Origin: Bubalus kerabau
Taxonomy: Eukaryota; Chordata; Mammalia; Artiodactyla; Bovidae
Direction of reading: 5' to 3'
Assembly: GCF_029407905.1 (NCBI RefSeq)
Contig: NC_073641.1
Coordinates: 22,427,001 to 22,491,000 of the forward strand
Length of the DNA: 64,000 bases
Part shown: in pieces, positions 11,046 to 23,399 of the stretch
Numbering within the stretch: the first letter of the stretch is position 1
Layout: every line of letters begins with the position of its first letter
Translations under genes and position numbers: made by a program
Notes under the pieces: model-generated
What the model was told of the DNA's origin: nothing
Databases searched by the model: none
What the model saw: only the letters and a program-made list of their open reading frames with translations

Positions 11046-12240
11046 AAATATTAGTTATAAACCCACGTTTGGGGTAGGCTGTGGAGTAGGATAAAATTTG
11101 TGGCAGCTTTTCTAATTTTACTTCTTTCTGCTAAAGGTTTGAAAAGATCCATGGTCTTGAAAGAAGGAAAACGGTAATACTGGTAAGATGCCTTTTACTA
11201 AAGACTTCTTCTTATAATAGGTTCGGGGAACTTTATCTTTTAGAAACATTCAAAAATATGAAACATCTGAGGCAAAGAAGTAGGCCACTTTCAAGAAAAT
11301 CTGAACTGGATTCAGCCTTGCATCAAGCCCGAAAGAAGATTTTTTTTTTTTTTCTCTTTGTATTTTGTCAGTCGTCCAGAACGAACACTATTCCAAGCTG
11401 TTTTGCTGATTATTCAGCTTCTTTGCCAATATCATTTCTGGGTTACAGACAGTGACTTTTTTTCCACTCTGGTTGAGAAAATGATTTGAATAATCCATTA
11501 GCAGGGGAGAACACCTAACAGCCTGCTATATTGCACACATCTTATCAATGAGTCATCCATAAGGTATCAGAAAGGGTGGTTCATTAATTAAACATCCTAC
11601 GCTCACCCCGGGGCAGAACATATTAAAAATTACCATCTTTATTCTTTAATAATATTATTCTGTGTTAGAGTGAATAATTAAATTACATAGAAACAACCTA
11701 GCAGAGATAATTACAATTATCATTACATAATGAATAGCAGCATTGTTGTCCATACATTGTATTTTTCTAAAAGCTAGATGTGCCTATTCTTGTTTTCACA
11801 GAATGTGATTTTAAGGTATAAGCACATTTTATGTGTGATTTAGCTACTGTTTTTCATTAACACCCTTCAGACTTTCTTATTTTATCAGAAATAATCTGAT
11901 CAAAATACTTTATATTACTAATATTCCTTGGTGGAGAATATTAACTGTAAATTCATATCTTGAAGAATCATGCAGATGATTAAATTTCTCTCAAAGAAAC
12001 ATGCATAAACTATTTCACCTCTTGGCACAAGTTATATATGAGGATCCTCAGCTACATCCTCATATGACTGAAGAGGCAGTTCATAAAAGCAGAAAGAAAT
12101 AAAAGGTCCATATCTAATAAAATTATGCACTGGAAGATTAGGTCAGAATTTCAGAAGCTTTCTCAAGTCACATCGAACTCTGACAATGCCTCTTTTTGGT
12201 TGTTGCTGAAAATGTGGCTGTCTGGATTGTCTTTATTCAT
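11046..12240. other. Repeat-poor, AT-rich intron with TAATTA-type clusters
   Basis: No transposon was recognised. Around 11480-11760 several TTAATTA/TAATTA/ATAATTA words lie close together, the kind of composition seen in conserved intronic elements bound by homeodomain proteins. Whether it is conserved cannot be judged from one sequence. Confidence 0.3.
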
Positions 12241-12249
12241 TTATTATTT

Positions 12250-12438
12250 TTTAACATTTTAAAAATGTAGACCATTTTAAAAGTCTTCATTGAATTTGTT
12301 ACAATGTTGCATCTATTGTTCATGTTCTGGTTTTTTGGCCCGTGAGGCATATGGGAACTTAGCTCCCCAACCAGGGATTGAACCTGCGCTCCCTGTGTTG
12401 GAAGGCACAGTCCTAACCCCTGGATCACCAAGAAGTCC
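12250..12438 (-). mobile_element. CHR-type (cetartiodactyl tRNA-derived) SINE
   Basis: The minus strand reads GGGACTTCTTGGTGATCCAG, then a tRNA-like B-box region (GGTTCAATCCCTGGTTGGGG), then a 'gcatatgcctcacgggcc' body and an A-rich end. This is the older CHR family rather than Bov-tA. Confidence 0.75.
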
Positions 12439-13199
12439 CTTGGATCCTCTTGATTTTTTAAAGCAGATTGTTTCCCAATGTCATTTACTTTCCCAGAGAA
12501 GAGCATGAGGAAGAGAGCAGGGTGTGTTCAGCACCCTCTCTTGAGTCTGTGCTAGGAAGGACCAGTGTGCACAAGCTTCAGGGTTTTAATGCTGGTGATC
12601 CCTTGCATACATCTCTAACCCTGACCTCTCTCCTAAGCCCCACACTCAAATATCTAACTGCCAATTCAACACTGCTGCTTGGATGTCTGGTGGAAATTGC
12701 AAATATGAGCAATCAAAAATATATCCCATACACTGCTACCTCAACCCTCTTCTGATTCTCACTGCTGCCCAAAGCCGACCTCTTGAAGTCTACCCCCCAA
12801 CTTACTGCCACCATCATCTGCCCTGGAGCTCAGGATCCAAACTCAGGAGCCACTCATGGTTCCTCTTGCTCTATTCTGTCATCGTGATATCCTGCCTGGT
12901 TCATTTCAGAATCTGTTCTAAATCTGCTTGCTGTCCCTTCCCCCAAGGCCATTGCTTAGCCCGTGTGGACATCACATCTTACACAGACTGTGGTCTCAGC
13001 CTCTTCAGGGGTCTCTGGGTTTCCTTTCTTGGGCTCCCACACTCTAAGCTCTACATGGCAGTGGGAGGGATCTTATCAAAATGCAAGCATTAGGACACTA
13101 CCTCAGCCTCTTGTAACACACAGAAGAGCCACGGCCTAAGAAGCCCTCTGAACCAGATGCTGTACCTCTAACACTCTTGCTCTTGCCCTCTGGGCCCCA

Positions 13200-14012
13200 G
13201 CCACCCAGGCCTTCTAGTCCCTTCTGGACTCAGCAGGCTCCTGGCTGCAGTTCTCCCACTTGCTGTTCCCTCCTTTGCCTGGAAAGCTCCTCCAGCCCTA
13301 GACAGTCTTCACGTGGTCAGCTTCTTGTCATTCACACCTCCCCTTGACTGCTACTTCTCCACCTAGTAGGCACTTACAAATTTTATGTGAAATGAATGAC
13401 TAGATCCTAAGGTATGAAAATGCAGTAAATGCATTCCTAAAATCAGATTCTGACAAAATGGAATTTACTCAGTGGTGCCATCAATGTTACAGGGCAAGAA
13501 GTACCCAGATCAAGAATCTTCCTTTTTTTTTTTTTTTTTTGAGTACCTAGGTAACTGGGCGTGCTGCCTGCTCAGTCCATAACTCTTCCCCATGTCCTAC
13601 AGGCCTCAAAGTCATGTGCATGACCGGTTGCTGCCTCCACAATGACCTCTCCCCCTGCCACCCTGCCCCTTACCCCTCTACTCCAGTCACAGCCTCTTCT
13701 TGCTGTTCCTACAGGCTTATTGCATACATTTCAGGCTTGGAGGTTTTGCACTAATCCTTCTTTCCATTCAGAGTTCAGCTTCAAAATCAGTTCTTCAAAG
13801 AGGCATGCCTGACCACTGAGGCTAAAGCAGCCTCTCACATTATTATAACTTAATTCTCTGCATAGCCCTTGTCACTGGTATTTTTCTTGTTTATTTTCTT
13901 CCCTTACCACCAGGCCATAAATTTCAGTGTCTCTCTTCTTTCTACTGTATCCCCAGGGCCTGGAATAATGTCTGGCAAATAGTAGGTGATTAATAAATAT
14001 TTGGTGAGTATG
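13200..14012 (+). mobile_element. L2 LINE 3' regions (two fragments)
   Basis: At 13200-13400 and 13770-14012 the L2 3' UTR pattern is visible: 'ggaaagctcctccag', then 'gaggcatgcctgaccact', 'ctgtatccccagggcctgg', 'atagtaggtgattaataaatattt'. A T18 run at 13523-13540 separates them. Confidence 0.65.
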
Positions 14013-14219
14013 AATATGACCTTAACTAATTTGGTGCCTTGAAGCCACTGAGTTCATAAGAAGTACTATTTGAAATATTAGCCCAATGCTTATCTCTCCC
14101 ACCCCAAGTCTCCTATTGATTTGTAAAGTGATGCGTCTTTTTCTGCATAAAAATATTCCTCTTTCAACTCAAACTTCTCTATAGACTCTCTCTCACAGTT
14201 GTAGTATAGTATGATTTCT

Positions 14220-14335
14220 CTTTTTCTTTGAAATGAGCAAGGGCTATATTTTATTTATCTGTTTGCAGCACAGAGCAGAGTGTCTGACACACAGCAGGTG
14301 CTCAATAAATATTTATTGAAAGAATGAATGAATGA
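14220..14335 (+). mobile_element. L2 LINE 3' terminus
   Basis: It ends with the diagnostic L2 3' sequence 'acagcaggtgctcaataaatatttattgaa' (read in short blocks), then GAATGAATGAATG. Confidence 0.7.
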
Positions 14336-14339
14336 AAAA

Positions 14340-16411
14340 AAAAGCATGTAGAATAAAGCTAAGGATCTGCTGGCTGGGTGCCCACTAGAACTGTAGAACC
14401 GGATAAAGCTAGATGGCTTGGCAAAGGCTCAGCCCACCTTTCTTAGCTGAGAATTAGCGAGCTACTTTGGCCTGACTTCTGAGATCTGGCTGCCTGCAGC
14501 TCTTCTATTCACTAGAAAACTGCATACCTTCTTTACAAAGTGTTGGTCTGTTGTGAAGACATCACAGATAACCTGGCTTTCTCTTCAGCCAGCAGCATCA
14601 GCAGTGTTTAGCTTTCTCTGAAATCCAGAGCACTTGTTGGATTTCCAGGGCAAAGTTCTGAAAGCTCCTGTCCTGTGTCTCCTCCCAGGTTTTGTGGTCC
14701 TATGTTCATGCATCAGATTCAGAGATGCTGTCCTCAGTCCTCTGAAGTCTACTCCCTACCTCTTCCTCACACCCTGTGGAACCTAGGCCCCTCACCTGGA
14801 TGTTGGGAATCAGCTCCTGCCTGTGTCTCCTGGCTGGATATCAACTTGTACATCATAGCCTGCACTAGTGTGTACAGCCTAACAGGTATGTCTTATTGCC
14901 TTTGTACCTTTGCACTAAGCCATTATCTAGTCTGAAGGCTCTGACTATATCTTAAGCTGAGCTATGTTTACTTCCTAGACTCTGAACCCCACAAATAATT
15001 TCTGGTTCATAGAGGAGCTCTGGCATCACGTTCATAATAACAACAACCCCTTCTTCTAACACTGCCAGAACATCTGGATATTCCATCTCCTCAGTTGATC
15101 ATTTGCTGCCTTGGATTTGGCATTAATCTTCGCATAGTTCCATCTGGCACTATTGGATAGCTTTGTCTCTGGACTCTTGCCTTGGACCTACAGTCTTATT
15201 TATGCACTTTATTTCAGTTTCATCTTTTGCTGTCATGTTCATCCGTAAGTGGCTGATTAGATCAATGCTAGCTGATGTATCACAGAGTGAAATATTGTAT
15301 GACCATGAAAAGGATGATGTCAATTAAGAAAGATTGGCATGGAAAGATCCCCACAGTGTATTTTTGAATAATAATAATATCAGGTTGCAAAATAATATGT
15401 TCAGTATCATTCCATTCACATTAAATTATACAGCTCTCTAAAAAGAGAAGCATGGAATTTTTTTCAAGAAATATCAATGGAGGTAAGATTACAAGCATCT
15501 GTGCTTTCTTCTTTATCCATGATGATGAATTATTTACACTTTCCAAAATGAATATGTGCTCTCTTTCTAAATAGACAATCCAACTAAAAAGAGGAAAGAA
15601 AGACAGCCTTATGGTAGGGAACTTTTACACGACCATTTCTTCTTTGATCTGCAGTAAAGCAAGTGGAAGGAAAACGTTAGCTGAGGGAGGTGGAGATGGA
15701 AAAGCCAGTGATAGTCTAATAGTCCAGGCCTCCAAAGGCAGTCTCTGGGCCTGATCCCACTGTAGGAGCAGAAGGTGCTGGCTGAATGCATTTACTGTGC
15801 CTAGCAAGTTAGGGGTCTGTTCACTATTAACTTTACTTCCCCCAAACAGTACATAATCTGTCATTTTTAAAAACAGATTATCTTTTTTTTTTCACTTTTA
15901 AAAGTTGGTTTTCTTGACAGTTTTGAAGAGAGTCAACTGAATTTCGAAATACAGTATTTCAAAAGTATATTTTATCCAAAAAAGTTAGTGCTTGAAAATA
16001 GTAGCTATGATATGCATTGGAAAAAGAAATTCTTAAGGCCAGTGTTCTCCTTAACACTTCTTTCTATTAGGAAAAAGGTCATAACAGATAATAGGAAGTG
16101 TTGAAAAGAGAAATAGTTGATAAAACCACTCCATGGAAATATTCACTCTGAAAGCCCCCAACATAGGTACACAGCAGCTGCTTTCTAAATGTCATGGCCC
16201 GGCTGCACATACCGCCCTGCATTCTGACCTACAGACCTTGACCATGGCCACACGGGATGGAGGTTAGATCCAGAGACATCTTCAGGAAGCTAGGCCTTTG
16301 TAAATTTACACAGAGGGGAGAGTCCTGGTCCTCAGGCTGAAGGAGAAACTGAAGGGGACTTTCCTCTTTTCTGAAGTTTGACACTTCTTTTCTATATCTA
16401 TACAGTACACA
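14340..16411. other. Intronic stretch without a recognised element
   Basis: Contains no assigned transposon; a part near 15280-15480 (ATT-rich, 'aataataataatatc') may be an old LINE tail. Open frames on both strands are below 90 codons with no family match. Confidence 0.4.
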
Positions 16412-16415
16412 TTTA

Positions 16416-16641
16416 GGGCTTTTCTAGTGGCTCAGATGATATTTAAAAAAAAAAATCTGCCTGCAATACAGGGGGAGCTGGTTCAATCCCTGGGTTGGGA
16501 AGATCCCCTGGAGAAGGAAATGGCAACCAATTCCAGTATTCATGCTTGGAGAATCCCATGGACAGAGGAGCCTGGTGGGCTGCAGTCCATGGGATCAAAG
16601 AGTCAGACGTGACTGAGCAACTGAGGATGCACACACTACAT
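16416..16641 (+). mobile_element. Bov-tA SINE with an internal A-tract
   Basis: Bounded by a 10-bp TSD tacacattta (16406-16415; 16642-16651). The tRNA-related head normally reads GATGGTAAAGAATCTGCC; here it reads gatgatattt followed by A11 and tctgcc, so an A-tract has expanded inside the Pol III promoter region. Confidence 0.93.
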
Positions 16642-17819
16642 TACACATTTATGAGCTGGGTTCTACCAAGGGATCTAAAAGTTTGATGCTTGCCAAAAAA
16701 AAAAGCTGATTTATTTTAATACTCCCCAATGCTATTTTTTCTTACTTTTAAAAGAATTAATTAAAAATAAAAGCTTATCCAATTAGAGGAACATGACCAC
16801 ACCTGGGATAAGCTTGGCAAGGCTCCCTGAGGATGAGTAAGAATTAGCAGAGCTGGGTGCAGCCCCTGCAGCTCCTGACTTCCCATCCCTTGTTCTTCTG
16901 CTCTGTCACCCTGTCCCACAGGAATTTCCCGACACTCCCATATGTCCTGTTAGGATGCCACCAGCCATTTCTCCCTGCATTGGCATATTCGTTCTGCTGT
17001 ATTTCTTTTCCCGCTTCTCTAAATCATTGTGCTTTCATTTCTAAATCATAGGAACGCAAATTTTTATTCAATGTCTATCTTATGAACTTGAGAGATGGGA
17101 ACTTCTTCAGTAAAAGCTGAAACAGAGCGATAATCCCGCAGAATGTGCAAAAGCTTGGTCATCTGTTCCTTTGCAACAGCCTGCAAACTCTCATCATATG
17201 GGTTGGATGACACCACCAGGAGGGCAGGGAGACTGCTTGGAAAGAGCCAAACCTACTTATCTAGTGCTGGAAGGCTGGTTTCAGTATGGGGCCAGATTCT
17301 GTTTCCCATTGTTTTAATACCTATGGGGGAGGTGCTTTGGTGAAAATGCACTTTTAGAGATCTTCCTTTCAAAGAATCATATTGCTGGAGGTGGTTAACA
17401 AGCATCTAATATCACTCTATGATTCATCAAAGAGAAAAATGAAGCATAATCTTTCAGACTTGCCTAAGTTTACAATAAAGCAGAACTGGGGCTTGATGCC
17501 AAGGTAGCCTTAAATGGATTATCAGATTCAAAGGCCTAAGTACAGATACGTTTTAGTCATAATATTTATAATGTGGGTTCTCTGGGTCTACCATTTTATC
17601 TGTTTTCTCCTTGTTATTCCCCATCCCACCCCCCACCAACTCTTTAGTTTCTTAACACAAGTTGTTCCAAATACAGAGGAAGCCAACCTCAGCTTAGTTA
17701 AAATATCAACCTTTTATCAGTTATAATAAAAGGTTTTATAGAAGCAGATGGTAAACCTAGAGACAAGAGGAGATAATGAGCCAATTTAATTTTTAAAATG
17801 TATCTTAGTTTCCATAATT

Positions 17820-17862
17820 AGTTGCAAAGAGTCTGACAAGACTTAGCCACTGAACAACAGAT
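17820..17862 (+). mobile_element. Short 3' fragment of a BovB or Bov-A element
   Basis: About 40 bp match the common tail 'gttgcaaagagtctgacaag' followed by 'acttagccactgaacaac'. Too short to name the element. Confidence 0.6.
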
Positions 17863-17892
17863 AGCAAATTAGATGTAGATACACAAACTTTT

Positions 17893-18176
17893 GGAGACGG
17901 CAATGGCAACCCACTCCAGTACTCTTGCCTGGAAAATCCCATGGACAGAAGAGCCTGGTAGGCTGCAGTCCATGAGGTCGCGAAGAGTCAGACACGACTG
18001 AGCGACTTCACTTTCACTTTTCACTTTCATGCACTGGAGAAGGAAATGGCAACCCACTCCAGTGTTCTTGCCTGGAGAATCCCAGGGACGGGGGAGCCTT
18101 GGTGGGCTGCCGTCTATGGGGTCGCACAGAGTCGGACACGACTGAAGTGACTTAGCAGCAGTAGCAGCAGCAGCAT
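17893..18176 (+). mobile_element. Bov-A2 SINE, complete
   Basis: Dimeric Bov-A with an (AGC)n-type tail (agcagcagtagcagcagcagc). TSD acaaactttt at 17883-17892 and 18177-18186. Confidence 0.95.
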
Positions 18177-18349
18177 ACAAACTTTTAATGTGCTTCAAAC
18201 TTTAAGTAAGAATAACTGAATAAATATAATTTAATGAGAACAGACATAAAATGTAGTTAATGCTGATAGACTGTTGTCATTGGAGGTATATTCTGTATAT
18301 TCATGATATGTTATAACCACATTTCAGCAACATATAGTCAACAAAAGTA

Positions 18350-18421
18350 TTGGGTTGGCCAAAATGTTCATTTCTGTAACATGTTACAGAAAAACCCAGA
18401 TGAATTTTTTGGCCAACCCAA
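18350..18421. mobile_element. Palindromic mariner-type MITE (ruminant), possible microRNA hairpin
   Basis: It runs TTGGGTTGGCCAAAA ... TTTTTTGGCCAACCCAA between TA dinucleotides (18348-18349 and 18422-18423). Terminal arms are perfect inverted repeats and the centre (ctgtaacatgttacag) is itself a palindrome, so the 72 bp form an almost complete hairpin. The 3' arm AAAACCCAGATGAATTTTTT resembles miR-2285-type sequences. Confidence 0.82.
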
Positions 18422-18423
18422 TA

Positions 18424-20820
18424 ATATATCAAGATTTACTAATTTGATTTGTAAAATCCATTTTGTGTTTTAATGGATAACTCTGCATTATCTACAGTAT
18501 ACCCTTTTGGGTTATCCGATTCTAGTTCTTCTCAATGTCTTTGAGCTAATTTGCAACTCTTTGTAAATGTAAGTATCTGACTGTGAGCTCAGTCCTACCT
18601 GGTAGTGATTTAACTGACCTCTTCCCTCTTGTGGGACAAACAGCTATGTTCCCTTTTGCAACTCATCTCACCATTGTTTACCTCCATATAAATTCATGCT
18701 TTTCTGACTTTTCCTTTGAAACAGTTATAACACCTGCTTACTTCGCTCATATGAGTAAAATAACTTTTTCAGAATGCATTCACTTTACATCTGTCTAAAA
18801 GTCAAGACTATACCTTTTGCTGAAAATCATTTAACAGGTACTAAATAAGAAGTATTTATATTGTAGTTTCCTTAGAAGGCTAGTTATTGGTAGGAAAAAT
18901 CCATCAAAAGGATAAATAAATAGTGATGAAAAGTAAAAATAAAATATTTTCCATTAAGGAAGGCAATTTGACACAATTATGAACTAAATTTTAGGAAGGA
19001 AAGAAACCTTATGAAATATCTTGTACCTTTAAATCTGCCAAGAATAAAGTGATAACAGCAGGTTTAAGAAAGTAACAGCCACTGTCTTGATCTCAGCTGT
19101 TTGATATGGGAGCCTTCAGCCACAAAAGGCGACTGGGGTTTCCCAGTCGCCAAACTGAGATGTACTGTACATGGAAATGAACACTGGAGTTTGGAGATTT
19201 CATACAAAAAAAGTGTAAAATATCTCAATCATAATCTTGATATTGTTTACATGTTGAAATGGTAATATCTTAGATAACTTGCATTAAATATAAGACTTTA
19301 AAAATTAATTTTACATAGTTCTTTTTGCTATTAAAAAGTGACTGAGAGGGAATTAAAAATTAGTTATGTGGCTACCGGAAAGTTCTGGTAAAGAGAATTA
19401 AACTGTAAATTTAATATTTTACTGGATATTATTGCCATATTCTTGGGGTACAATATCTATGCAGGAGAAAAGCAAGAAGAAAGGTCATAAATTTAAGAAC
19501 AGTTACCTGGGAATTCATACAAAATTAATATGCTTCTTCTGTGAACAATCACATAACATTTGGTTGTCATCGCTTATGATATATAAAGACAGAAAAGATC
19601 ATGAAACAGCTGCCTGCAGTAAACAGTTCAAAGATCAATAGGTGTATATTTAGTTTTGTTGTACCTTTTGTCCTTGATGGAAAGCAAGTAAAATGTGAAG
19701 TTGTGTGTGTGTCTATATGTGTGTGTGTGGGTAGGTGGGTCAAAGTTTCAGGTTTCCATGAAGAAATGACAAGAGCTGAGCATTCAAAATGAAGAAGGAG
19801 GTACAAGCTTGGTTAATCTTTCTAGAGATATGATTGGTTATCTTGGAAACAGTTTAAATTCTTTATCAAACAAGATCCTGAAATTTTTTTTTTTTTTAGC
19901 ACAAGTAGTATATGGATTTAAGCTGTTTATCATTCCAAAATGACAAACAGTGTTTGTGAGTATTGCAAATACCTACATTAATGAATTGCATAATTTTCAT
20001 TTGTAATGGAAGAACAAGTTGTATGACTATCAAGTTAAAATCATGACTGTGAGAGATAAATGGAACTTTTTCAGGGACTTAACTTTGATATATTTTTACT
20101 AAAAGAAAATATTACACTTTTTTTCTGATTAAAAATAATAAACATTTAAGTATTCAATCAACATATAAGAAATAAAGCAGAACGTAACCTCTGCTCTCAG
20201 ACCCACTCCCTTTGTCAGAGATGTTCACAATTAGCAGTTTGGTGTGTATCCTTCTAAATGTGTTCTTGCCGTGTGTGTGTGTGTGTGCATATGTGCGAAA
20301 GAGAGAGGAGAGGGGGAGAATGGGATCATGTAACTCACATTGTTATATAAACTGCTCTGTAAATGCATACATAATGTTTTTCTTTGGAAAATTAAGATAT
20401 ATAAGTAATACTCATCTCTCTAAAGACTCTTCACTGACAGTCTCCCCTGCCTGTGGTACTAAGTACTGGGCCTGTTGTACTGGTGGTGGTAGACACGTGT
20501 CCTTTCCATGTCTCTGGTAACTAAATTGCAAGCTCCTTGAGGGCAGAATCAAGCTGTACTTGGATGAGCCATGGCATCTAGCACAGAGCTAGGTCCATGA
20601 TGGGCTCTCAAGTATATTTTGTCAATAACAGATTATTTCCTGTGAATATTAACCAGTTATACAATATCCTGAACACCATACAAGAAGGGGAAACAGGCAA
20701 ATTTCTTGGTTAATAATTGCTCACATCCCAGCAGGAGTGCTAAGTCTAGGCTTCTGGCACCCCATTCTTGACACTCAAAATTTCTGAAAGGAGCCTTAGA
20801 GAGCATCAGTGGGTCACTGT
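18424..20820. other. AT-rich intron, little recognised
   Basis: Holds short TG microsatellites (about 19701-19735 and 20270-20288), a T12 run at 19887-19898 and a small GC-rich hairpin at 19128-19151. No transposon family or exon was recognised. Confidence 0.4.
19128..19151. repeat. Perfect 10-bp inverted repeat with 4-nt loop
   Basis: GGCGACTGGG, then gttt, then CCCAGTCGCC: a GC-rich hairpin in AT-rich surroundings. No T-run follows, so it is not a Pol III terminator context. Confidence 0.9.
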
Positions 20821-20824
20821 GCCG

Positions 20825-20998
20825 AGGTGCTTTACATATAGTGACCGTTTCATTCTTACAATAACCTTGTAACGTAGGTACTTTTGAAATTCCCATTTTA
20901 CAATGAGGAATCTGATGCAAAGCGTTAAGTAGTGGCACTGGGAACTAAATCCAAGCGTCTAACTTCAGGACTCGCACTTTCAACCCCTATTGTTATAC
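20825..20998 (+). mobile_element. MIR SINE
   Basis: The MIR core order is visible: 'gctttacatatagtgac', 'taccttgtaacgtaggtac' type block, 'cccattttacaatgaggaa', then 'aactaaatccaagcg'. Ancient mammalian copy. Confidence 0.75.
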
Positions 20999-20999
20999 T

Positions 21000-21985
21000 G
21001 AGGAGGTTATAAACCAAAAGTTTCATGACTTTTCCATATAGTCATGGTGGATGACAAGCTAAATTTTTCATACAAATAAACACCAACATCTTATTGACAC
21101 ACAAGTCCACTGTGCATTTATCTTGATAACGATGCCCTTTATCCTACTCATAAAGATGCACATTCCTCACAGCAAAGAGAGTGGCAAGGAAGCTGAGTGG
21201 GCATGTCCCAAGTAAAGGGTCGGGGGCTGGGAGTCAGGATGGGCTAGGTCTCTGGTCTAGGTCAGGAACCCTTGCCTTGGATTCCCCATGCAGCTTCTAT
21301 TAGTTCCACTCTAGCAGTGATACTTTTAATAACAAAGAGCAGCGCTTGAATGCATTGCTACTCTGTGGCCTAATTTTCATCATCTAAATTTGCCATCATG
21401 TACTTTATGCTCTTTTAAGCTAAATGACTTATCACTAATTAATCAGGACTGTGATGCTAAATTTTGACCACAAAGGGCGGACCAAAGCCAAGTCACCTGG
21501 CTTTCAGTTAATTGGAAAAATTAAATGGATGAGTGAAGTCAGTTCTTCCAGGTATAAATAATGTGTTTTACAACCCATCTATTTACAGGCATCAGCAGAA
21601 ATAGTTTAATAGCAGCAGGCTCTACGACTGTTCTATCCTCCTCTTCAATATGTAGCTACAGCAAGTGTCAAGTTGACAGTACAGAAAGTAGAATCAAATA
21701 TGCTAAATATTATAAGGAAATTTATGTTGAATTTTATCAAGGTTATCTTTACTTCTGAGGACAAACTCTCTCTCATGCATGTACGCACTGCCTCTTAGCA
21801 AAATAGTTACTGAGTATCTACCATGTGCCAGGCACTGGGCGTGTAGGGGGGAACTAGGGAATCGGGGTGTCTGATGTGTCATGGCAATGCTACCCATGCC
21901 ACCTGGATGCAGGGAATAGCTGGTGGTCTCTGGCTAACTTGTACCATTAAATATGGGCTTCACTTCCTGCCTACTTGCCCTGCCC
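21000..21985. other. Intronic stretch without a recognised element
   Basis: Around 21420-21560 a repeat-poor patch includes 'tgacttatcactaattaatc' and 'agttaattgg'. A short L2-like piece ('ctaccatgtgccaggcactg') lies at 21815-21840. Nothing else was assigned. Confidence 0.35.
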
Positions 21986-21989
21986 CCAC

Positions 21990-22200
21990 CATGTCTGGGC
22001 TGGAATTCTCTTGCATAACCTCCCCCGGGGCCCCGTGCTTAGCGCTGTGGTTACACCTGTCATAGAACCTTGCCTACTTACTTGTTTGTATCCTTCATTG
22101 GAATCTTCATTCCCCTGAGAAGAGGCACTGTTTTGTCCATCATTGTTTTCTGTGACCTGGCACATAGTGCATTCTTACTAAATGTCTGTTAAATGTTTGC
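21990..22200 (+). mobile_element. L2 LINE 3' fragment
   Basis: Pattern 'cctgagaagaggcactgtttt', 'gtgacctggcacatagtgca', 'aaatgtctgttaaatg' follows the L2 3' end. Diverged. Confidence 0.5.
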
Positions 22201-22245
22201 TGTAGGTGGTATTATTTTGTGTAAACTCTCTTGGTTTGGCTATGT

Positions 22246-22770
22246 GTTCATTTTCTTTTTATTGGAGTATAATTGCTTACAATGCTGTGTTAGCTTCTGC
22301 TGTACAACAAAGTGAATCAGCTATGTGTGTATATTTCCATATATTCCCTTCTTCTAGAACCTCCCTTACACCTTCCCCTGCCCCTTCTCACCCTCTAGGT
22401 CTTTGCAGAGCACTGAGCTGAACTCCCTGCCCTCCAGCGGCTTCCTGCTAGCTAGCTATCCTACACATGGTGCTGTATAGTATATATGTCAATACTACTT
22501 TCCCAATTGGTCCCACCCCCCAGCCCCCCATTGTATTCACATGTCCGTTATCTACATCTGCATCGTAATTCCTGCCTTGCAAGTAGATTCATCTGTACCA
22601 CTTTTCTGGATTCCATATATATGTGTTAATAGATGATATTTCTCTTTCCGACTTACTTCACTCTGTATGACAGGCTCTAGGTCCATCTGCATCACTACAA
22701 ATGACCCAGGTTCATTATTTTTATGGCTGAGTAATATTCCATTGTATCTATGTACCACACTATTTGGTCG
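22246..22770 (-). mobile_element. L1 LINE 3' UTR fragment, antisense
   Basis: On the plus strand it begins 'tttttattggagtataattg' and contains 'ctgctgtacaacaaagtgaa', 'gtcctgtgctgtatagt'-like text and 'ggctgagtaatattccattg', the reverse complement of the ruminant L1 3' end region. Confidence 0.78.
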
Positions 22771-23053
22771 TTTTTTGTGTTGTGGTATAAAATTACTGAT
22801 GTGCAGTCACAGTTGGGAAATTTCTAATCGAAAGGCTGCACCTACAAAGGGTGCTACAGTAGAAGTATGCTCCAGTCCTCCTTGGGAGGCTGCTGCAAAT
22901 AAGCTAGAAGATCATGGAAAAGCAAAAGAAGAGAAAAAGAAGAGAAAAATGCACTGAACATCCGCCCAGAGAAACACCACTCAAACATTCATGAGAAACC
23001 ATTATGAAGCTGTCCTCCTACCATTCTATTTAATCATGGCTAGCCTCTGTGTT

Positions 23054-23337
23054 TGGAGAAGGCAATGGCAACCCACTCCAGTACTCTTGCCTGGAAAATC
23101 CCATGGATGGAGGAGCTGGTCGGCTGCAGTCCATGGGGTCACTAAGAGTCAGACACGACTGAGCGACTTGACTTTCACTTTTCACTTTCATGCATTGGAG
23201 AAGGAAATGGCAACCCGTTCCAGTGTTCTTGCCTGGAGAATCCCAGGGACGGGGGAGCCTGGTGGGCTGTCGTCTCTGGGGTCGCACAGAGTCGGACACG
23301 ACTGAAGCGACTTAGCAGCAGCAGCAGCAGCAGCAGC
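23054..23337 (+). mobile_element. Bov-A2 SINE with (AGC)9 tail
   Basis: Dimeric Bov-A bounded by a perfect 12-bp TSD agcctctgtgtt (23042-23053; 23338-23349). The tail from 23314 is an uninterrupted AGC run of nine units, overlapping the TSD. It looks young. Confidence 0.96.
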
Positions 23338-23399
23338 AGCCTCTGTGTTACCTTGGGAATCATCCTCTATCCTAGCTCCTGTTTTTCTGTTTTCTTTTT

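Noticed and set aside
12683..13093. 136-codon frame on the plus strand
   Set aside because: No domain, no splice context, and adjacent to L2-like sequence; no support as coding.
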